Part shown: in pieces, positions 12,001-16,951 of the stretch
Numbering within the stretch: the first letter of the stretch is position 1
Layout: every line of letters starts with the position of its first letter
Source: Elusimicrobiota bacterium
Lineage (GTDB): Bacteria; Elusimicrobiota; Elusimicrobia; UBA1565; UBA9628
Assembly: GCA_013044195.1 (NCBI GenBank)
Contig: JABEUV010000078.1
Location: 1-34,815 of the forward strand
Length of the DNA stretch: 34,815 nucleotides
Reading direction: 5' to 3'
Notes under the pieces: generated by a model
The model's database searches: none
What the model was told of the DNA's origin: nothing
The model's input: the letters and a program-made list of their open reading frames with translations, nothing else
Translations under genes and position numbers: made by a program

Positions 12001-13027
12001 CCGGCGCGTAGGACCGGTTCGTCAACTCTCGGAAACTCGCGAAGCCGTTGTACTTATGCGAGTCCAGGCGCTTGAAGTGATCGCGGTTGACCGCCTGAAG
12101 GCGGTCGTAGACGGACAGCCAGTTTTCGCGCGGGCTGCTCTCGTCGATGCCGAAGCCGCGCGCCAGTTCCAGCACCTCGCGGCGGGGCAGACCAAACTGT
12201 CCCGAGATCTGGTCGATCACGCGCGCCGCGTCCGCGTCGCGCGGCAGGCGGCCCAGCCCCGGCTCGCGCGTCAGGCCGCGCACGGTGCGGAAGCCGAGGA
12301 AGTCCTCGCTCAGATACTTAGGCGTGGCCGCTTTTTCGGCGCTCGGCGCGGGCGGAACGCGGGCGGCGGGTCCGGACGCCGGGCGCGCGGCCGACGCGGG
12401 CCGCAGTTGCGCCTCAGCAGGCGCGGGCCGCGCGGAGGACGCCGCGACGGGGTCCGCGACGTCGCCGTCCTCTCGCGGCGCGGCCTCGCCGGTCAGGCGC
12501 CGGAAGGAGGCGTCGGCCTCGGACTTCGCCGCGGCGGGAGACGACGCCTCGGACGCGCCCGCGGCGGACGCGTCAGGGTTCAACGCGGCGGAGCGTCCCG
12601 TCGCGGCGCGCAGCCAGGCGCCGGCGCGAGCGACCGGCCCCTCGTCGGCGGGTGCGGCGAACGCCGCGGCGGGCGCGGCCGCCAGGGCGGGCGCCGGCGC
12701 GGGCAGAAGGCTTGGCGCCGCGACGGCGGCGGACGGGCGATCGTGGCCGCCGAGCGCCGCCGAGGCGGGCGCCGACGCGGGCGCGGACAGCGCCAGCGAA
12801 AGCGCGCCCAGCGACGCGGCCGACAGCGCCGGAGCCAGCGACGCGGCCGACGGCGGCAGGGCGGCAACGGCGGGGCGCGCGGCGGGCGCCGCGTCGGCGG
12901 GCCGGTCCATGTCGATTTCCGCCGCGACGGCCGCGGCTCCCGGACCAAACGACGTCATGAGGACGGCGGCCGAGACGACGGCCGCCGCCGCACGCGTCAA
13001 CCACCCTCGCTTCGGGCGCGGGTTCAT
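2..13027 (-). CDS. Giant exported protein with TolC-like outer-membrane region (C-terminus beyond window)
   Basis: An uninterrupted minus-strand frame of 4342 codons runs from ATG 13027 off the left edge; in-frame triplets spot-checked across the whole span held no stop. Residues 1-36 look like a Sec signal peptide: basic start, Ala/Val core, cleavage after AVAA. An Ala/Pro-rich stretch follows to about 225, then hydrophobic segments at about 440-545. Residues 720-1950 are largely helical and Gln/Asn/Ala-rich. Residues 1990-2310 are beta-rich with alternating aromatic/polar strands, as in outer-membrane proteins. Residues 2300-2930 resemble the TolC family: a beta segment ending GVSMRLPIYD, long helices, and the typical QLNFLLGRAAGAPLEID ending. 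The rest mixes coiled coils with short beta motifs such as GWVEVKLD. Known TolC proteins are about 400-500 aa, so here the fold would be one module of a giant. A role in efflux or export is inference only. The exported, envelope location is better supported than any function. Confidence 0.85.
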   Translation of the reverse strand, partial: MNPRPKRGWLTRAAAAVVSAAVLMTSFGPGAAAVAAEIDMDRPADAAPAARPAVAALPPSAASLAPALSAASLGALSLALSAPASAPASAALGGHDRPSAAVAAPSLLPAPAPALAAAPAAAFAAPADEGPVARAGAWLRAATGRSAALNPDASAAGASEASSPAAAKSEADASFRRLTGEAAPREDGDVADPVAASSARPAPAEAQLRPASAARPASGPAARVPPAPSAEKAATPKYLSEDFLGFRTVRGLTREPGLGRLPRDADAARVIDQISGQFGLPRREVLELARGFGIDESSPRENWLSVYDRLQAVNRDHFKRLDSHKYNGFASFRELTNRSYAPGWRGVGARLLEVHKLFLGVAVRFPYHLFDTFVFGYFRQAISFEFFHSGEDFLGLSKEPDLARKWLEASLRRERLRGPGALGRLRARSWFREVERWFLTPLARPLATFLARRLTLAVLSAVAMGLLGAFAPVLPLSFALTSIPLLGPALVWGLNGLPVVVGATPLVGHLLAPVVAAAAGGLARDLVVGPLLNTMILSTLLTFPSSARDAIAKIRDRHPLTDLTAQEWLRVIAGTAFSRAFWSANLKSFVGLSTVGAEIAGIMTYAGQIDASINPAYHAATGGQFHLFEAVGSAVERPKGQSVIPFGGAITWGSTLLFKLQEVSGLHISDAVMGAALTVKSGLGFEDAAHVGETRAPAQALVSAAEARPNSKLPFDADLWKGPPADALTRIRALAAGAGGLSAETSAVEARMTQLRAKLGDVAAQEAALKSQSRPITAVERAQYAALLRELAAKRDESYVQAKLAEKRDITNPTAADLSDLRRLKALSDRYGPLLPPPPTDKDGTPDELAAREASYKALAARIDGLLHGGSGGVAGPTVTPRLSKTKETAIQGMVDRIYKEREQVKAELTQRDATEALLAASNRIRNHALADRRNGQGMMQFHTDFAKLDSVVDLALSLNEISAAEAAIAKMQGLLQQKTNAINASAAQNQQNLAANNATSAQQTQWQQQAQQAVALDQASQKSLAGLQTEAGTATQNIGQFQQTISGFLSEVNAQDKGQSATAAAEYARRLALLPQAAQWATTGNPNDPSAFSLSGFQADLTEVNTALSQAQAGLAKIPAVPVEFAGALVIAVPGSAPGQPNPTVSNPTKAQVLQILSERQAGWQKELASKQSFLNQVNAMMDPNNAATTTNVFGDVLPQSLPRWLAQTQTDLGAKQTAAQQLLAQLDATATQINKAAGSSIPMLSGMSLTQLQTAIKNYGAQLQAVQFPNDGSVATFQAKMALITAAQNVPLAARAVIQWSEDQATVTAIQTAMTTTLPKVQQSLQGLVSMDQSILSDISADVNFVNTGQGGGQALIDRKTALLQNTILPTLRNAQQMITGSLIPYQQSSIASYAANSNGSYYTLFTAEQNLLTQTNSLYNNTIPWAVVTQGAPTGNTAAAHADIASFRQTLQNYMTGYTDSAGQHEGITQYLQDMKDRQCASGCTRTETLYGEVQPYSLPMKITQYNAEEAQRATQINTEDTQINQILTQIQTLSNGKYNLQAYMLPTGVGTDAGSIAKVNAIVNASLIPNLGTELQTIAKAAQAAAGSTSISVGAGGSGAVPVGKQPSPTISTDQQISMLALNAAQRLVPSSIAQPAGAPAAYAVARYLYANSVVASAQSALSSQVPQAVAFLNTASQSLGAAIADTQIDDAYVNSNGTNATPAAVYARKVAVYNQLNGFLQQAGAFYGMKTGWDQQAFGTLNSVQTYYNSLGTIYSNGSSVNQNELTEINTMSQALATTLSGLQTTQAKVLSWMSQLDPAQHSALRNVADDVSQLQDQTKAVLDANINWHQLENDLSRSQQIVQADLTGVDSDQQKLTQMLTDPAVQGSLPPDLVRRIEALRLGQGGGAWAMSGGGDSTQAIVIKKSDFSSFLDAMLGMVTQNSQNIANQDLSSLKSSLLSDPAGISNFIPGASIMQFGDNADGFYLVYQSNFSVPNGLQTGTWATLGNVAHVWGNNISVNSYQFTSPPSSGGQNAPYGDKGVEVQVESLQGQNWVNYLNVDLHRFGFDIPTTNTIGSTLSPSRLMIFDDYAVMLLNNKLYVGLAGYGDLANQPGSNPYFYGGNLKTSFKMNDVMSLDASQQALFIKDPRTFLETANLNFTGYDPSLNQNFAITANGDNKYYSRTQVGPTFDVNRLLGHDTGDSFTVSMYYANTRGTDDIQQQSLGTTIVKGISIKNDQGKTWLQINNSLNAEAGQVANTYGDQISFTLPDKGITLSGQGEIIGGAKTYYAQLSKKLSDNSSVDLGYGSQYIGMGNRLSLTMDTSFTLAQLWQAVADHAHKELQGGRTLAAFDKGMTDFFGPDAKGASPTVQALSQVYATDVARKLITQDMGGLTSDIDQLRKAGAFMDNTRTQGMVGFVSRAVDNTTADLAVGGGPTVGTYTEMTLTKTQKKLIDDKTYSLAKEGLELQDRLVSLTKQWQEDVASLAEAQWDLRLADYEVRNAPNDAVRADARVRLSEALDRYNQALARYNALAGRDPAAPSPFAQLNAADLQQLMGNIRTLVSAPDRLTKILGTLDPAALRKDVGAVPFNVMNWLPWVDRLSAGFGVQYQDMMNNQVLTMGVSMRLPIYDPSSKAADHSYVLESQATNLEIDQLYADRDVQRQADLDRARAWQAASDASAPQGPAAAARLGDAIRAYRNGQIGPDDLRRAFDAWRWYAQTALDASANASVAAAAAAIEDPASMGRPSLPSGPARIASFNDAYALAVADSKNLGALADRAQAAEEMARSQEHRLQKAWLDLNVGVGLTDSGLGWIPQIAITGIPVTPVFGFQFQPEELRELQVRQHDQQKAYYEDLQASLKTGLAVQFYQEVVAYRTAQNAVGLYDSRVLPALAAAAASGGANATQKLDDARVKRGLALSSENSARAQLNFLLGRAAGAPLEIDMDPAQALAALKTLVESQNPVVTQTRVLDARVAVARAVEQMVDKNLKVQVLQLEPVSIVVRAFTRLIGAFGDGPIYDPDKAAAARINTLTAERALAALPAQVADQRSRLHQRLADDQAQLAALAGSTDPSAAVTAAELQGDILKEQAGLYALGDGSGAPAAPAASAANAPTPPTNWAQLQAELARSEQALAPASPTAPPDIPSPVVAQGNSSAYMRYDYAKQTMGELPINKNFVEGWIEVRLRDPSTPPSVLLALSRLRDQKAARIYQTELAGARVNAGVLEARFQTDVRLERWAEAQLRARGFPPIAPAAPRPGDPARPAELDALRASAAARVAGESERIAALLGLSPSAAAGLAALVPQDATAAASPADLAAGLISDIQQREVGIIQQTLFSDGGLPANFGTEDGLMQQIRANTIAERMSYKGFTPVLASGLFQGQSISGVFLEAPDPRDIQKGLESIMSDVLRKQLESDGRMQQLSLQLNLLMTKVQDGERELQARGAQIQADEADLRARTALIDQPGGAAALAASQQRLAQAWSDFGGTMVATKSAFIDLVTELQALGEGSAGTLHPLQATVAPVPPPSLRPDATGALADFWTERMADPAFAAAQDAELAKLSPAVQPGLVARLDADARLYRIARTNADGVRGNDYTDAQRLDLLTRNDEEGKRQAVREDVDAVIASLGGLNPSSGSGAELLTFFHAQAEDSARDGALALSQRRALMGQLDTAFWGADNPPPAVAAEFIRLENLQKGVDDAKDALLADYLSANGDNATKFLLTDDRLDAYLKAQAAFDAELEAALESPAFEHSPGLVRLLDGLYDVRAEVIGDDSRAAQTAKYGRGMAALNALIMLERERLRGATWSGRPPQEIDRDAQALQQLVDMKSRWLTKTTDLQPVYALVEVGPNGQRTWSVGRWLSADEYTVWNADHDFITTGGRVYVRDGAGGTQSGKTYEVVGGVDVAQAVRDGSAAALSDNANALALDGVLSRSDFALADANGGPLKPQSFKDVYGPGGLSQAGKLYYFGPDPKLRPGDVQTEAGLVAMTPLAAQSLPADKVVVMAYTGAGTPPGRDEFPNLGSLQASAEAGDFAKLVASPQGAADLQKARLAQEAASLRRGWVEVKLDSAGFARDAQGRLVQLYTTNDDFNAQWKAFDHAPTDLAAAQSALAAAQAESAAAKAADAKAQAAYNGAGADLAAANKASASQSQKAAAAAKAMVSAPGGVAGPESRAFLAATRDAETAPGQASAKAKIDPALAALKKTGDRLRLADAKVVNAQKAVDDLKVTLAHAKSWTLYRTSDLVLSLDAAGDVVDAQAPAARGPLALSQEIAGGPVAGRIAGGLAAAVLDAAGRIVKSYATGAQVDAAAPSWALKSYAADSDGKTVDARLPDGEVSTKVRFSHYEENGLPVLLSERYL

Positions 13028-13063
13028 TACTGGAAGCATAGCTCCAGTACGGCAATAAGTCAC
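13028..13063 (-). promoter_or_regulatory. Probable leaderless promoter with palindrome before the giant gene
   Basis: On the minus strand a TATGCT -10-like hexamer (13035-13040) ends 7 nt before the ATG at 13027; a weak -35-like GTGACT lies 17 nt further up (13058-13063). The -10 sits in the loop of a perfect 7-bp inverted repeat, TACTGGA/TCCAGTA, with arms at 13028-13034 and 13043-13049. Transcription would start at or next to the start codon. The palindrome could be an operator. Promoter activity is inferred from sequence only. Confidence 0.45.
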
Positions 13064-13126
13064 GCCCTCAAAAGCCTGAAAAAGACAGGGAAAATGACCA
13101 CCCGGGGACCTGGGACTAAGGGCCCT

Positions 13127-13139
13127 CAGTGCCAGGCTT
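13127..13139. repeat. Direct repeat copy 1 flanking the RAYT-like gene
   Basis: The 13-mer CAGTGCCAGGCTT lies at the 3' end of the transposase-like gene, its last base touching the stop codon. An identical copy in the same orientation lies upstream of that gene. The 111-bp gap between the transposase-like gene and the giant gene also holds a GGGCCC palindrome at 13120-13125. Confidence 0.65.
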
Positions 13140-14038
13140 CAATTCATTGAGGAAAGTCGGGAATCTTCCAGGGCGCGGATGGTCTGGCTGATGGCGCTGG
13201 GCGTGCGTTGGAACAAACGCGCCAGTTCGGTGACACCCATGCGCGTCTCGCGCCAGACCCGGTGGACGGCCTCGCGGCGCACGGAGGACACCTCGCGCCA
13301 CTGGACGCGACCGAGTATTTTCTCCTCGCTGACGCCCCGACGGGCGGCGACTTCGGCGATGATGCGGCGCGCCGCCTCGATGGGAACAGGGCGCGGCGCC
13401 GGAGTGGCGCGCCAGGCGCCGACCCGGTCCAGGAACTCCGACCCGCCGATGGCCACGCCGCCGACGATGGGCAGGCCGTCGCCCGCCGACGCCGGACGTT
13501 CGCGCAGATATTGCAGGTAACGCACCGACTGCTTCAACCGAACGCCGCCGAAATCCCTCAGGACGGCACCCGAGTCCACGAGCGGATCCTTGTGCTGGGC
13601 CTCGACGTAGGCGGCGCACGACGACCACTGGTAGCGCCACGGTTTGTCTAAAAGGCCCTCGCGCGCGCATTCGAGATGGACCCACCGCGTCATCTCCGCC
13701 AGGTGCGTGTCCTTGTCGACGACCCAGGCCTTGTAGCGGCCCTGGAACACGTGCCCGACGGTGCCGTGCGCGGCGTTGAAGGACTTCGTGTATTGGGTGT
13801 TGAGGCCCTGCATGGCGGCCGAAAGGTTCGGCCGGACGGTCTCAAGGAGAAGGCTCGCCGAGCGTCCGAGAAGGCTGTAAGCGTAGACCTTGAGAGCGAA
13901 GCGCTCTTTATACGCCTTCAACTGCGCCAAGAACAAACGGCGGTCCTGATTCGACACGAACAAGTCCTGGCGGTTGTTGCCCTGCAGCGCGACCAAGTAG
14001 CAGGCTCCGGCAAATTGAATTCTTTTTGGTCTTCCCAT
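13139..14038 (-). CDS. RAYT-like (REP-associated) transposase relative lacking catalytic residues, with DnaA-like C-terminal domain
   Basis: The 299-aa product begins like Y1/IS200-type REP-associated transposases and keeps the family block HVFQGRYKAWVVDKD followed by a WSS motif (residues about 95-145). RAYTs normally use a His-X-His pair and a tyrosine to cut single-stranded DNA. Where the family has roughly NHYHLLLET, this protein reads GRSASLLLET, so both histidines are gone. Where the family has RYIHLNP it reads RWVHLEC, so the tyrosine I align with the E. coli RAYT active site is Trp. The C-terminal 75 residues or so (REAVHRVWRETRMGVTELAR, then RTPSAISQTIRALE) resemble DnaA domain IV, a helix-turn-helix. 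The frame is intact, which suggests selection on DNA binding rather than transposition. The catalytic alignment is from memory. The gene lies just upstream of the giant gene on the same strand. Confidence 0.85.
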   Translation of the reverse strand: MGRPKRIQFAGACYLVALQGNNRQDLFVSNQDRRLFLAQLKAYKERFALKVYAYSLLGRSASLLLETVRPNLSAAMQGLNTQYTKSFNAAHGTVGHVFQGRYKAWVVDKDTHLAEMTRWVHLECAREGLLDKPWRYQWSSCAAYVEAQHKDPLVDSGAVLRDFGGVRLKQSVRYLQYLRERPASAGDGLPIVGGVAIGGSEFLDRVGAWRATPAPRPVPIEAARRIIAEVAARRGVSEEKILGRVQWREVSSVRREAVHRVWRETRMGVTELARLFQRTPSAISQTIRALEDSRLSSMN

Positions 14039-14050
14039 TTCCTGATTCTA
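14039..14050 (-). promoter_or_regulatory. -10-like hexamer 6 nt before the RAYT-like start codon
   Basis: TAGAAT (14045-14050, minus strand) is separated from the ATG by only CAGGAA. Transcription would begin at the start codon, or AGGA could act as a very close ribosome site. The direct repeat just upstream supplies a weak -35-like CTGGCA with 18-nt spacing. Confidence 0.4.
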
Positions 14051-14065
14051 CAAAATAAACTCCAG

Positions 14066-14078
14066 CAGTGCCAGGCTT
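14066..14078. repeat. Direct repeat copy 2 flanking the RAYT-like gene
   Basis: Identical to the 13-mer at 13127-13139 and in the same orientation, 28 nt upstream of the RAYT-like start. The pair delimits a unit of about 950 bp. RAYT genes are known to be flanked by REP-type repeats, so these may be element ends. The 13-mer itself is not a full palindrome. The rest of 14079-14153 shows nothing recognisable. Confidence 0.65.
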
Positions 14079-14153
14079 TTAATGATTTCGATGTCGAAGA
14101 AATCTTTTGAGGGACGGAATTGGGTGCCCGCGCGCGTTCCTCCCGATCTCAAT

Positions 14154-15173
14154 TCAACGGCCTTGAAGCAGTTGGTATCCGCAGCGCCAGGGGCCGTCCG
14201 CGTTTCGGAACTCCGGGTCCCCGCCCCGGCAGACGTCCCATTCCTCGCAGCCGGCGCATAGACCGGCGCGCCAAGCGCCGTTGGACTCCCGTCCCAGGAG
14301 CTGGGCTTTGGGCCCATCGGCGGACGCCGTCAGCCGATAGGATGCGACGGGCTCGAGCACGCGCCCGAACTGGTCGACGTCCACGGTGACGCCCCGGGTC
14401 TCGTAGGCACGCCGTCCGTCCGGGCGAAGGTTGATGGCCTGCTCGAGCTTGCGGCCCCACCAGAGCTGGGTCACAAAAGAGGTGGGCGGCGATTCATCAC
14501 CCAGCAACCTGCGGTCGGCAAGCCAGTGGAAGAACGCGAGATAGTCCTCGCGGAGGGGCCGCAGAGCGTCGAAGGTCTCGGGCCGCCATGGCCCCAAGTC
14601 GTAGATCCGCCAGCCCTTGAGCCGGCGCTCCGCCAAGATGCGGGCGAGCGGGGGCAGCCAGTCCATCGCGCCCCGGCGCAGGACCGTGTTCACGTAGCAA
14701 GCGACGGGCCCGCCCGGCGCAAGGCGATCGAGAAGCCGCAGAACGCTGTCATAGGATTGGCCGTCGTTGCGTACCTGCCGATGCTCCTCAGGAGTGCCGT
14801 CGATCGACAGCCAGAGCTGCATGCTCTCGAACCGGGCAAAGCGCTCTTACCACGCCTCGGGCTGCCGGGCCAGCTTCAGTCCGTTGCTCGCCACGACGAG
14901 CCGGCGGCAGCCCAGGTCCTTGATTCCGTCCAACAAAGGCTCCAACCCGGGGTAGAGGAAAGGCTCGCCGCCGGTGAGGATGACGGTGAAGGCCGGGCTG
15001 GCCATCAGCGGGGCGAACCGCCGCAGGGCGGCGAGAAACACCCCATGCCCGGCGAACGGCCGGCGTTGCTGCGTCGGCGACGCGCAGTGGAGACAGGCGA
15101 GCTCGCACTCGTGCGTCAGACGGACCCTGACCGCGGCGATGTCGGCGACGACGCGCTCGTCCTGTGTCGTCAG
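14154..15173 (-). pseudogene. Radical SAM/SPASM protein interrupted by in-frame TAA
   Basis: Read through, this frame gives about 339 aa, a normal size for a peptide-modifying radical SAM/SPASM enzyme. The N-terminal part has the CX3CX2C iron-sulfur motif CELACLHC, followed by the GGEP motif in LTGGEPFLYPG. The C-terminal part has a SPASM-like cluster, CAGCEEWDVCRGGD, with a further Cys near the end. The two parts are split by TAA at 14847-14849 between PEAW and ERFARF, with no frameshift: the same frame continues through LWLSIDGTPEEH. An ATG at 14822 could restart the second half alone, without the cluster motif. No ATG, GTG or TTG exists between the upstream gene's stop region and the Cys motif. 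The best candidate is CTG at 15173, overlapping the upstream TGA as CTGA. Family enzymes cleave S-adenosylmethionine to crosslink peptides. It is probably decayed unless the stop is read through or is a sequencing error. Confidence 0.75.
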
Positions 15174-15622
15174 CAGGGCGTGCCGGGGGTGCCGCCGCAG
15201 CCCGGCTCTCCAGGATCCCCGCCGCAGTCGCCGACGATCTCTCCGGATTTTCTCGAAGCGTTCTTCGCAGTCTTCGTCGCAACCTGACGGCGGAGAAGCT
15301 CGTCGAGCTTGCCGTCGAGCTCGGCCAATTTCGTATCCGCGGCGTTCGAAGACTGCTCGGCGGAAAGATTCTTCGGCATCTCCGCAAGTTCGAGAGGCTT
15401 GGAGGCGACGGCGCTCTTCGCAAGTTCGGAAGGCCTGGCGGCGACGGCGCTCTTCGCAAGTTCGGGGAGATTGGCGGCGACGGCGCACGCGTCCTTGTCC
15501 GGCTTCGATGGATGAGCCTGCGTGTCGGTCGCCGCGTCGGCGGAGCGGCCGCCCGACAACAGCATGGAGACGGCAAACCCCAGATTGCACAGAATCACTT
15601 TACGCCCGAAATTCTTAGCCAT
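15170..15622 (-). CDS. Small secreted Cys-tailed protein, possible radical-SAM peptide substrate
   Basis: The product has 150 aa. A GAGAGGA ribosome site lies upstream of ATG 15622. The N-terminus (MAKNFGRKVILCNLGFAV, ending SADAA) looks like a signal peptide. Residues about 47-82 hold three degenerate 12-residue repeats around ELAKSAVA. A Lys-rich helical stretch follows. The C-terminus is Gly/Pro/Cys-rich: GDCGGDPGEPGCGGTPGTPC. Its stop overlaps the first possible codon of the radical SAM frame downstream. That layout, small Cys-ended protein then radical SAM/SPASM enzyme, resembles RiPP precursor-maturase pairs. However, a Sec-type leader is unusual for a cytoplasmically modified peptide. 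The pairing is inference; I recognise no named family. Confidence 0.7.
   Translation of the reverse strand: MAKNFGRKVILCNLGFAVSMLLSGGRSADAATDTQAHPSKPDKDACAVAANLPELAKSAVAARPSELAKSAVASKPLELAEMPKNLSAEQSSNAADTKLAELDGKLDELLRRQVATKTAKNASRKSGEIVGDCGGDPGEPGCGGTPGTPC
15381..15488. repeat. Three 36-bp tandem repeats inside the small secreted protein gene
   Basis: Units begin at 15381, 15417 and 15453, each starting near (T)TCGCAAGTTCG and containing GGCGACGGCGC. Units 2 and 3 are nearly identical at their starts; unit 1 is more diverged. They encode the 12-aa repeats of the small protein. Confidence 0.75.
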
Positions 15623-15805
15623 GATTGATCCTCTCTCGGAGCTGGGCGATCATCCGCGACTCTCGCCTCCCCTTCATTGAGGATACTCGCTCGCGCCCCG
15701 TGCCGCATGAAGCCAAAGGCCTAAGCCGGCCAGGCCTTGGGCCCACGGGCCCCGTACCAGGGCCGCAACGTGCCGCAAGGCTTCCTGCGCAAGCGGGGCT
15801 CCCCG
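15623..15805. other. Gap between potassium channel and small secreted gene
   Basis: This 183-bp gap holds the ribosome site of the downstream gene and several GC-rich inverted repeats downstream of the channel stop, for example GGGGAGCCCC and GGGCCCGTGGGCCC on the minus strand. None is followed by a T-run, so I do not call an intrinsic terminator. No clear promoter is visible. Confidence 0.4.
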
Positions 15806-16831
15806 TTATTTACATCGCGCCAGACGCTCGCGCAGGGCTTGAAGCGCCGCGGTTTCGCCGATCAGCACCAGCCGATCTCCCGCGCGCACCAGGCGCTGCG
15901 GCGGCGGATTGATCTCGTAATTGTCCGCGCCCGCGGCCACGACCGCGACCAACAGCGGGCCTGCGCCCGTGCCGCGCAGTTCATCGACGGAGCGGCCGAG
16001 CGCGGGCGAGCCGTCGCCGACGACGATCTCATCGAAGCGCACGTGCACGCTGCGCTCGCGCAGCATCGCGTCGAGAAATCCCACGGTCGCCGGCCGAATC
16101 ATCTCCGAGGCCAGGCGCATCCCGCCGATGAACTCCGGGTCGACCACGCCGTCGGCGCCGCTGCGCAGGAGCTTGTCGCGCACGCCGATGGTCTTCTGGC
16201 AGGCCAGCACGCGCGCCTTCGCATTGAGACCCTTGGCGCTCAGGACCACGAACGCGTTGTCCTGATCGGTGGCCAGCACCGCGAACACGCCGCAGGCGCG
16301 CTCGATGCCGGCCCGGAGCAGGACCTCGTCCTCGGAGCCGTCGCCCACCAGCCGCGGCACGTCCGCGCCCAGCCGCGCCACCAGCCGGTCAATGGCCAGC
16401 GCGTCACGGTCGACGACGACGAACGGCCTGCCGGTCTTGAGCAGTTCCGCGCAGATGACGCCGCCCGTGTGACCCGCGCCGCACACGATGAAGTGGCTTT
16501 CCAGCCGAGCAATGTCTTTGTCCATACGCCTCCTGCGCAGCGCCTTGGTGAGCTCTCCCTCGACGACGATGGCCGTGATCGTCGAGAACGCGTAGGCGAC
16601 CACGCCGATGCCGCCCAGAATCAACAGCATCGTGAAGGCCCGCCCGGCCGTCGACAGCGGATGCGTCTCCCCGTAGCCCACGGTGGCCAGCGTGATCACC
16701 GTCATGTACAGCCCGTCGAACAGGCTCCAGCCTTCGATGAGCCGGTAGCCGAGCGTGCCCGCAATCAGGCACGCGATCAGCAAGGACGCGACTCCCAGCA
16801 GGCGCCGCCGCACGTCGCGAAGCTGGTCCAT
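15806..16831 (-). CDS. Two-TM potassium channel with RCK domains (MthK/Kch type)
   Basis: The 341-aa protein has transmembrane helix 1 at about residues 10-30, a pore loop with the K+ selectivity filter TVGYG (TVITLATVGYGE), and transmembrane helix 2 at about 65-90. It then has an RCK/TrkA-N Rossmann domain with the GAGHTGG nucleotide loop, VVVDRD at the end of the second strand and GDGSEDE, and a TrkA-C domain at about residues 255-338 ending in RAGDRLVLIGE. The order and length match MthK-type channels, which form tetramers gated by ligands on a ring of RCK domains in the cytoplasm. The start has a TAGAAT hexamer only 8 nt upstream. It is divergent from the ATPase gene and has no evident functional link to the giants. 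Confidence 0.93.
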   Translation of the reverse strand: MDQLRDVRRRLLGVASLLIACLIAGTLGYRLIEGWSLFDGLYMTVITLATVGYGETHPLSTAGRAFTMLLILGGIGVVAYAFSTITAIVVEGELTKALRRRRMDKDIARLESHFIVCGAGHTGGVICAELLKTGRPFVVVDRDALAIDRLVARLGADVPRLVGDGSEDEVLLRAGIERACGVFAVLATDQDNAFVVLSAKGLNAKARVLACQKTIGVRDKLLRSGADGVVDPEFIGGMRLASEMIRPATVGFLDAMLRERSVHVRFDEIVVGDGSPALGRSVDELRGTGAGPLLVAVVAAGADNYEINPPPQRLVRAGDRLVLIGETAALQALRERLARCK

Positions 16832-16845
16832 GGGCGTCGATTCTA
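16832..16845 (-). promoter_or_regulatory. -10-like hexamer close to the potassium channel start
   Basis: TAGAAT on the minus strand (16840-16845) lies 8 nt from ATG 16831. No good -35 match is seen. No Shine-Dalgarno sequence is visible in the 8 nt, so a leaderless transcript is possible. Confidence 0.35.
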
Positions 16846-16903
16846 CGAAAATTCGACCTCGGCCTTGCGAAGGGAAAGCACTCGGCCATCCGGATGATCA
16901 ATG

Positions 16904-16928
16904 AAATCAACCACTTTGTGGTTGATTT
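16904..16928. promoter_or_regulatory. Perfect 11-bp palindrome upstream of the ATPase gene
   Basis: The arms AAATCAACCAC and GTGGTTGATTT are perfect inverted copies around TTT. The right arm covers TTGATT (16922-16927), which pairs at 18-nt spacing with TATGAT (16946-16951) as a plausible promoter for the ATPase gene. A regulator bound here would block the -35. It reads better as an operator than a terminator, because it lies in a divergent promoter gap and has no T-run. Confidence 0.55.
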
Positions 16929-16951
16929 CTGACCATGTATGGGGGTATGAT

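Noticed and set aside
9110-13150. Plus-strand open frame of 1346 codons, and similar ones at 47-3475 and 6476-9040
   Set aside because: They lie antisense to the signal-peptide-bearing giant and are extremely Arg/Gly/Ala-rich with no domain. High GC suppresses stops in shadow frames.
14847-15590. ATG-started frame at 15590 as the N-terminus of the radical SAM protein
   Set aside because: The first 140 residues are an Arg-rich out-of-frame reading of the small secreted gene; recognisable radical SAM sequence starts only after that gene ends.
15700-15805. GC-rich hairpins downstream of the potassium channel as a terminator
   Set aside because: No U-tract follows and stems are short or ambiguous, as expected by chance in such GC-rich DNA.
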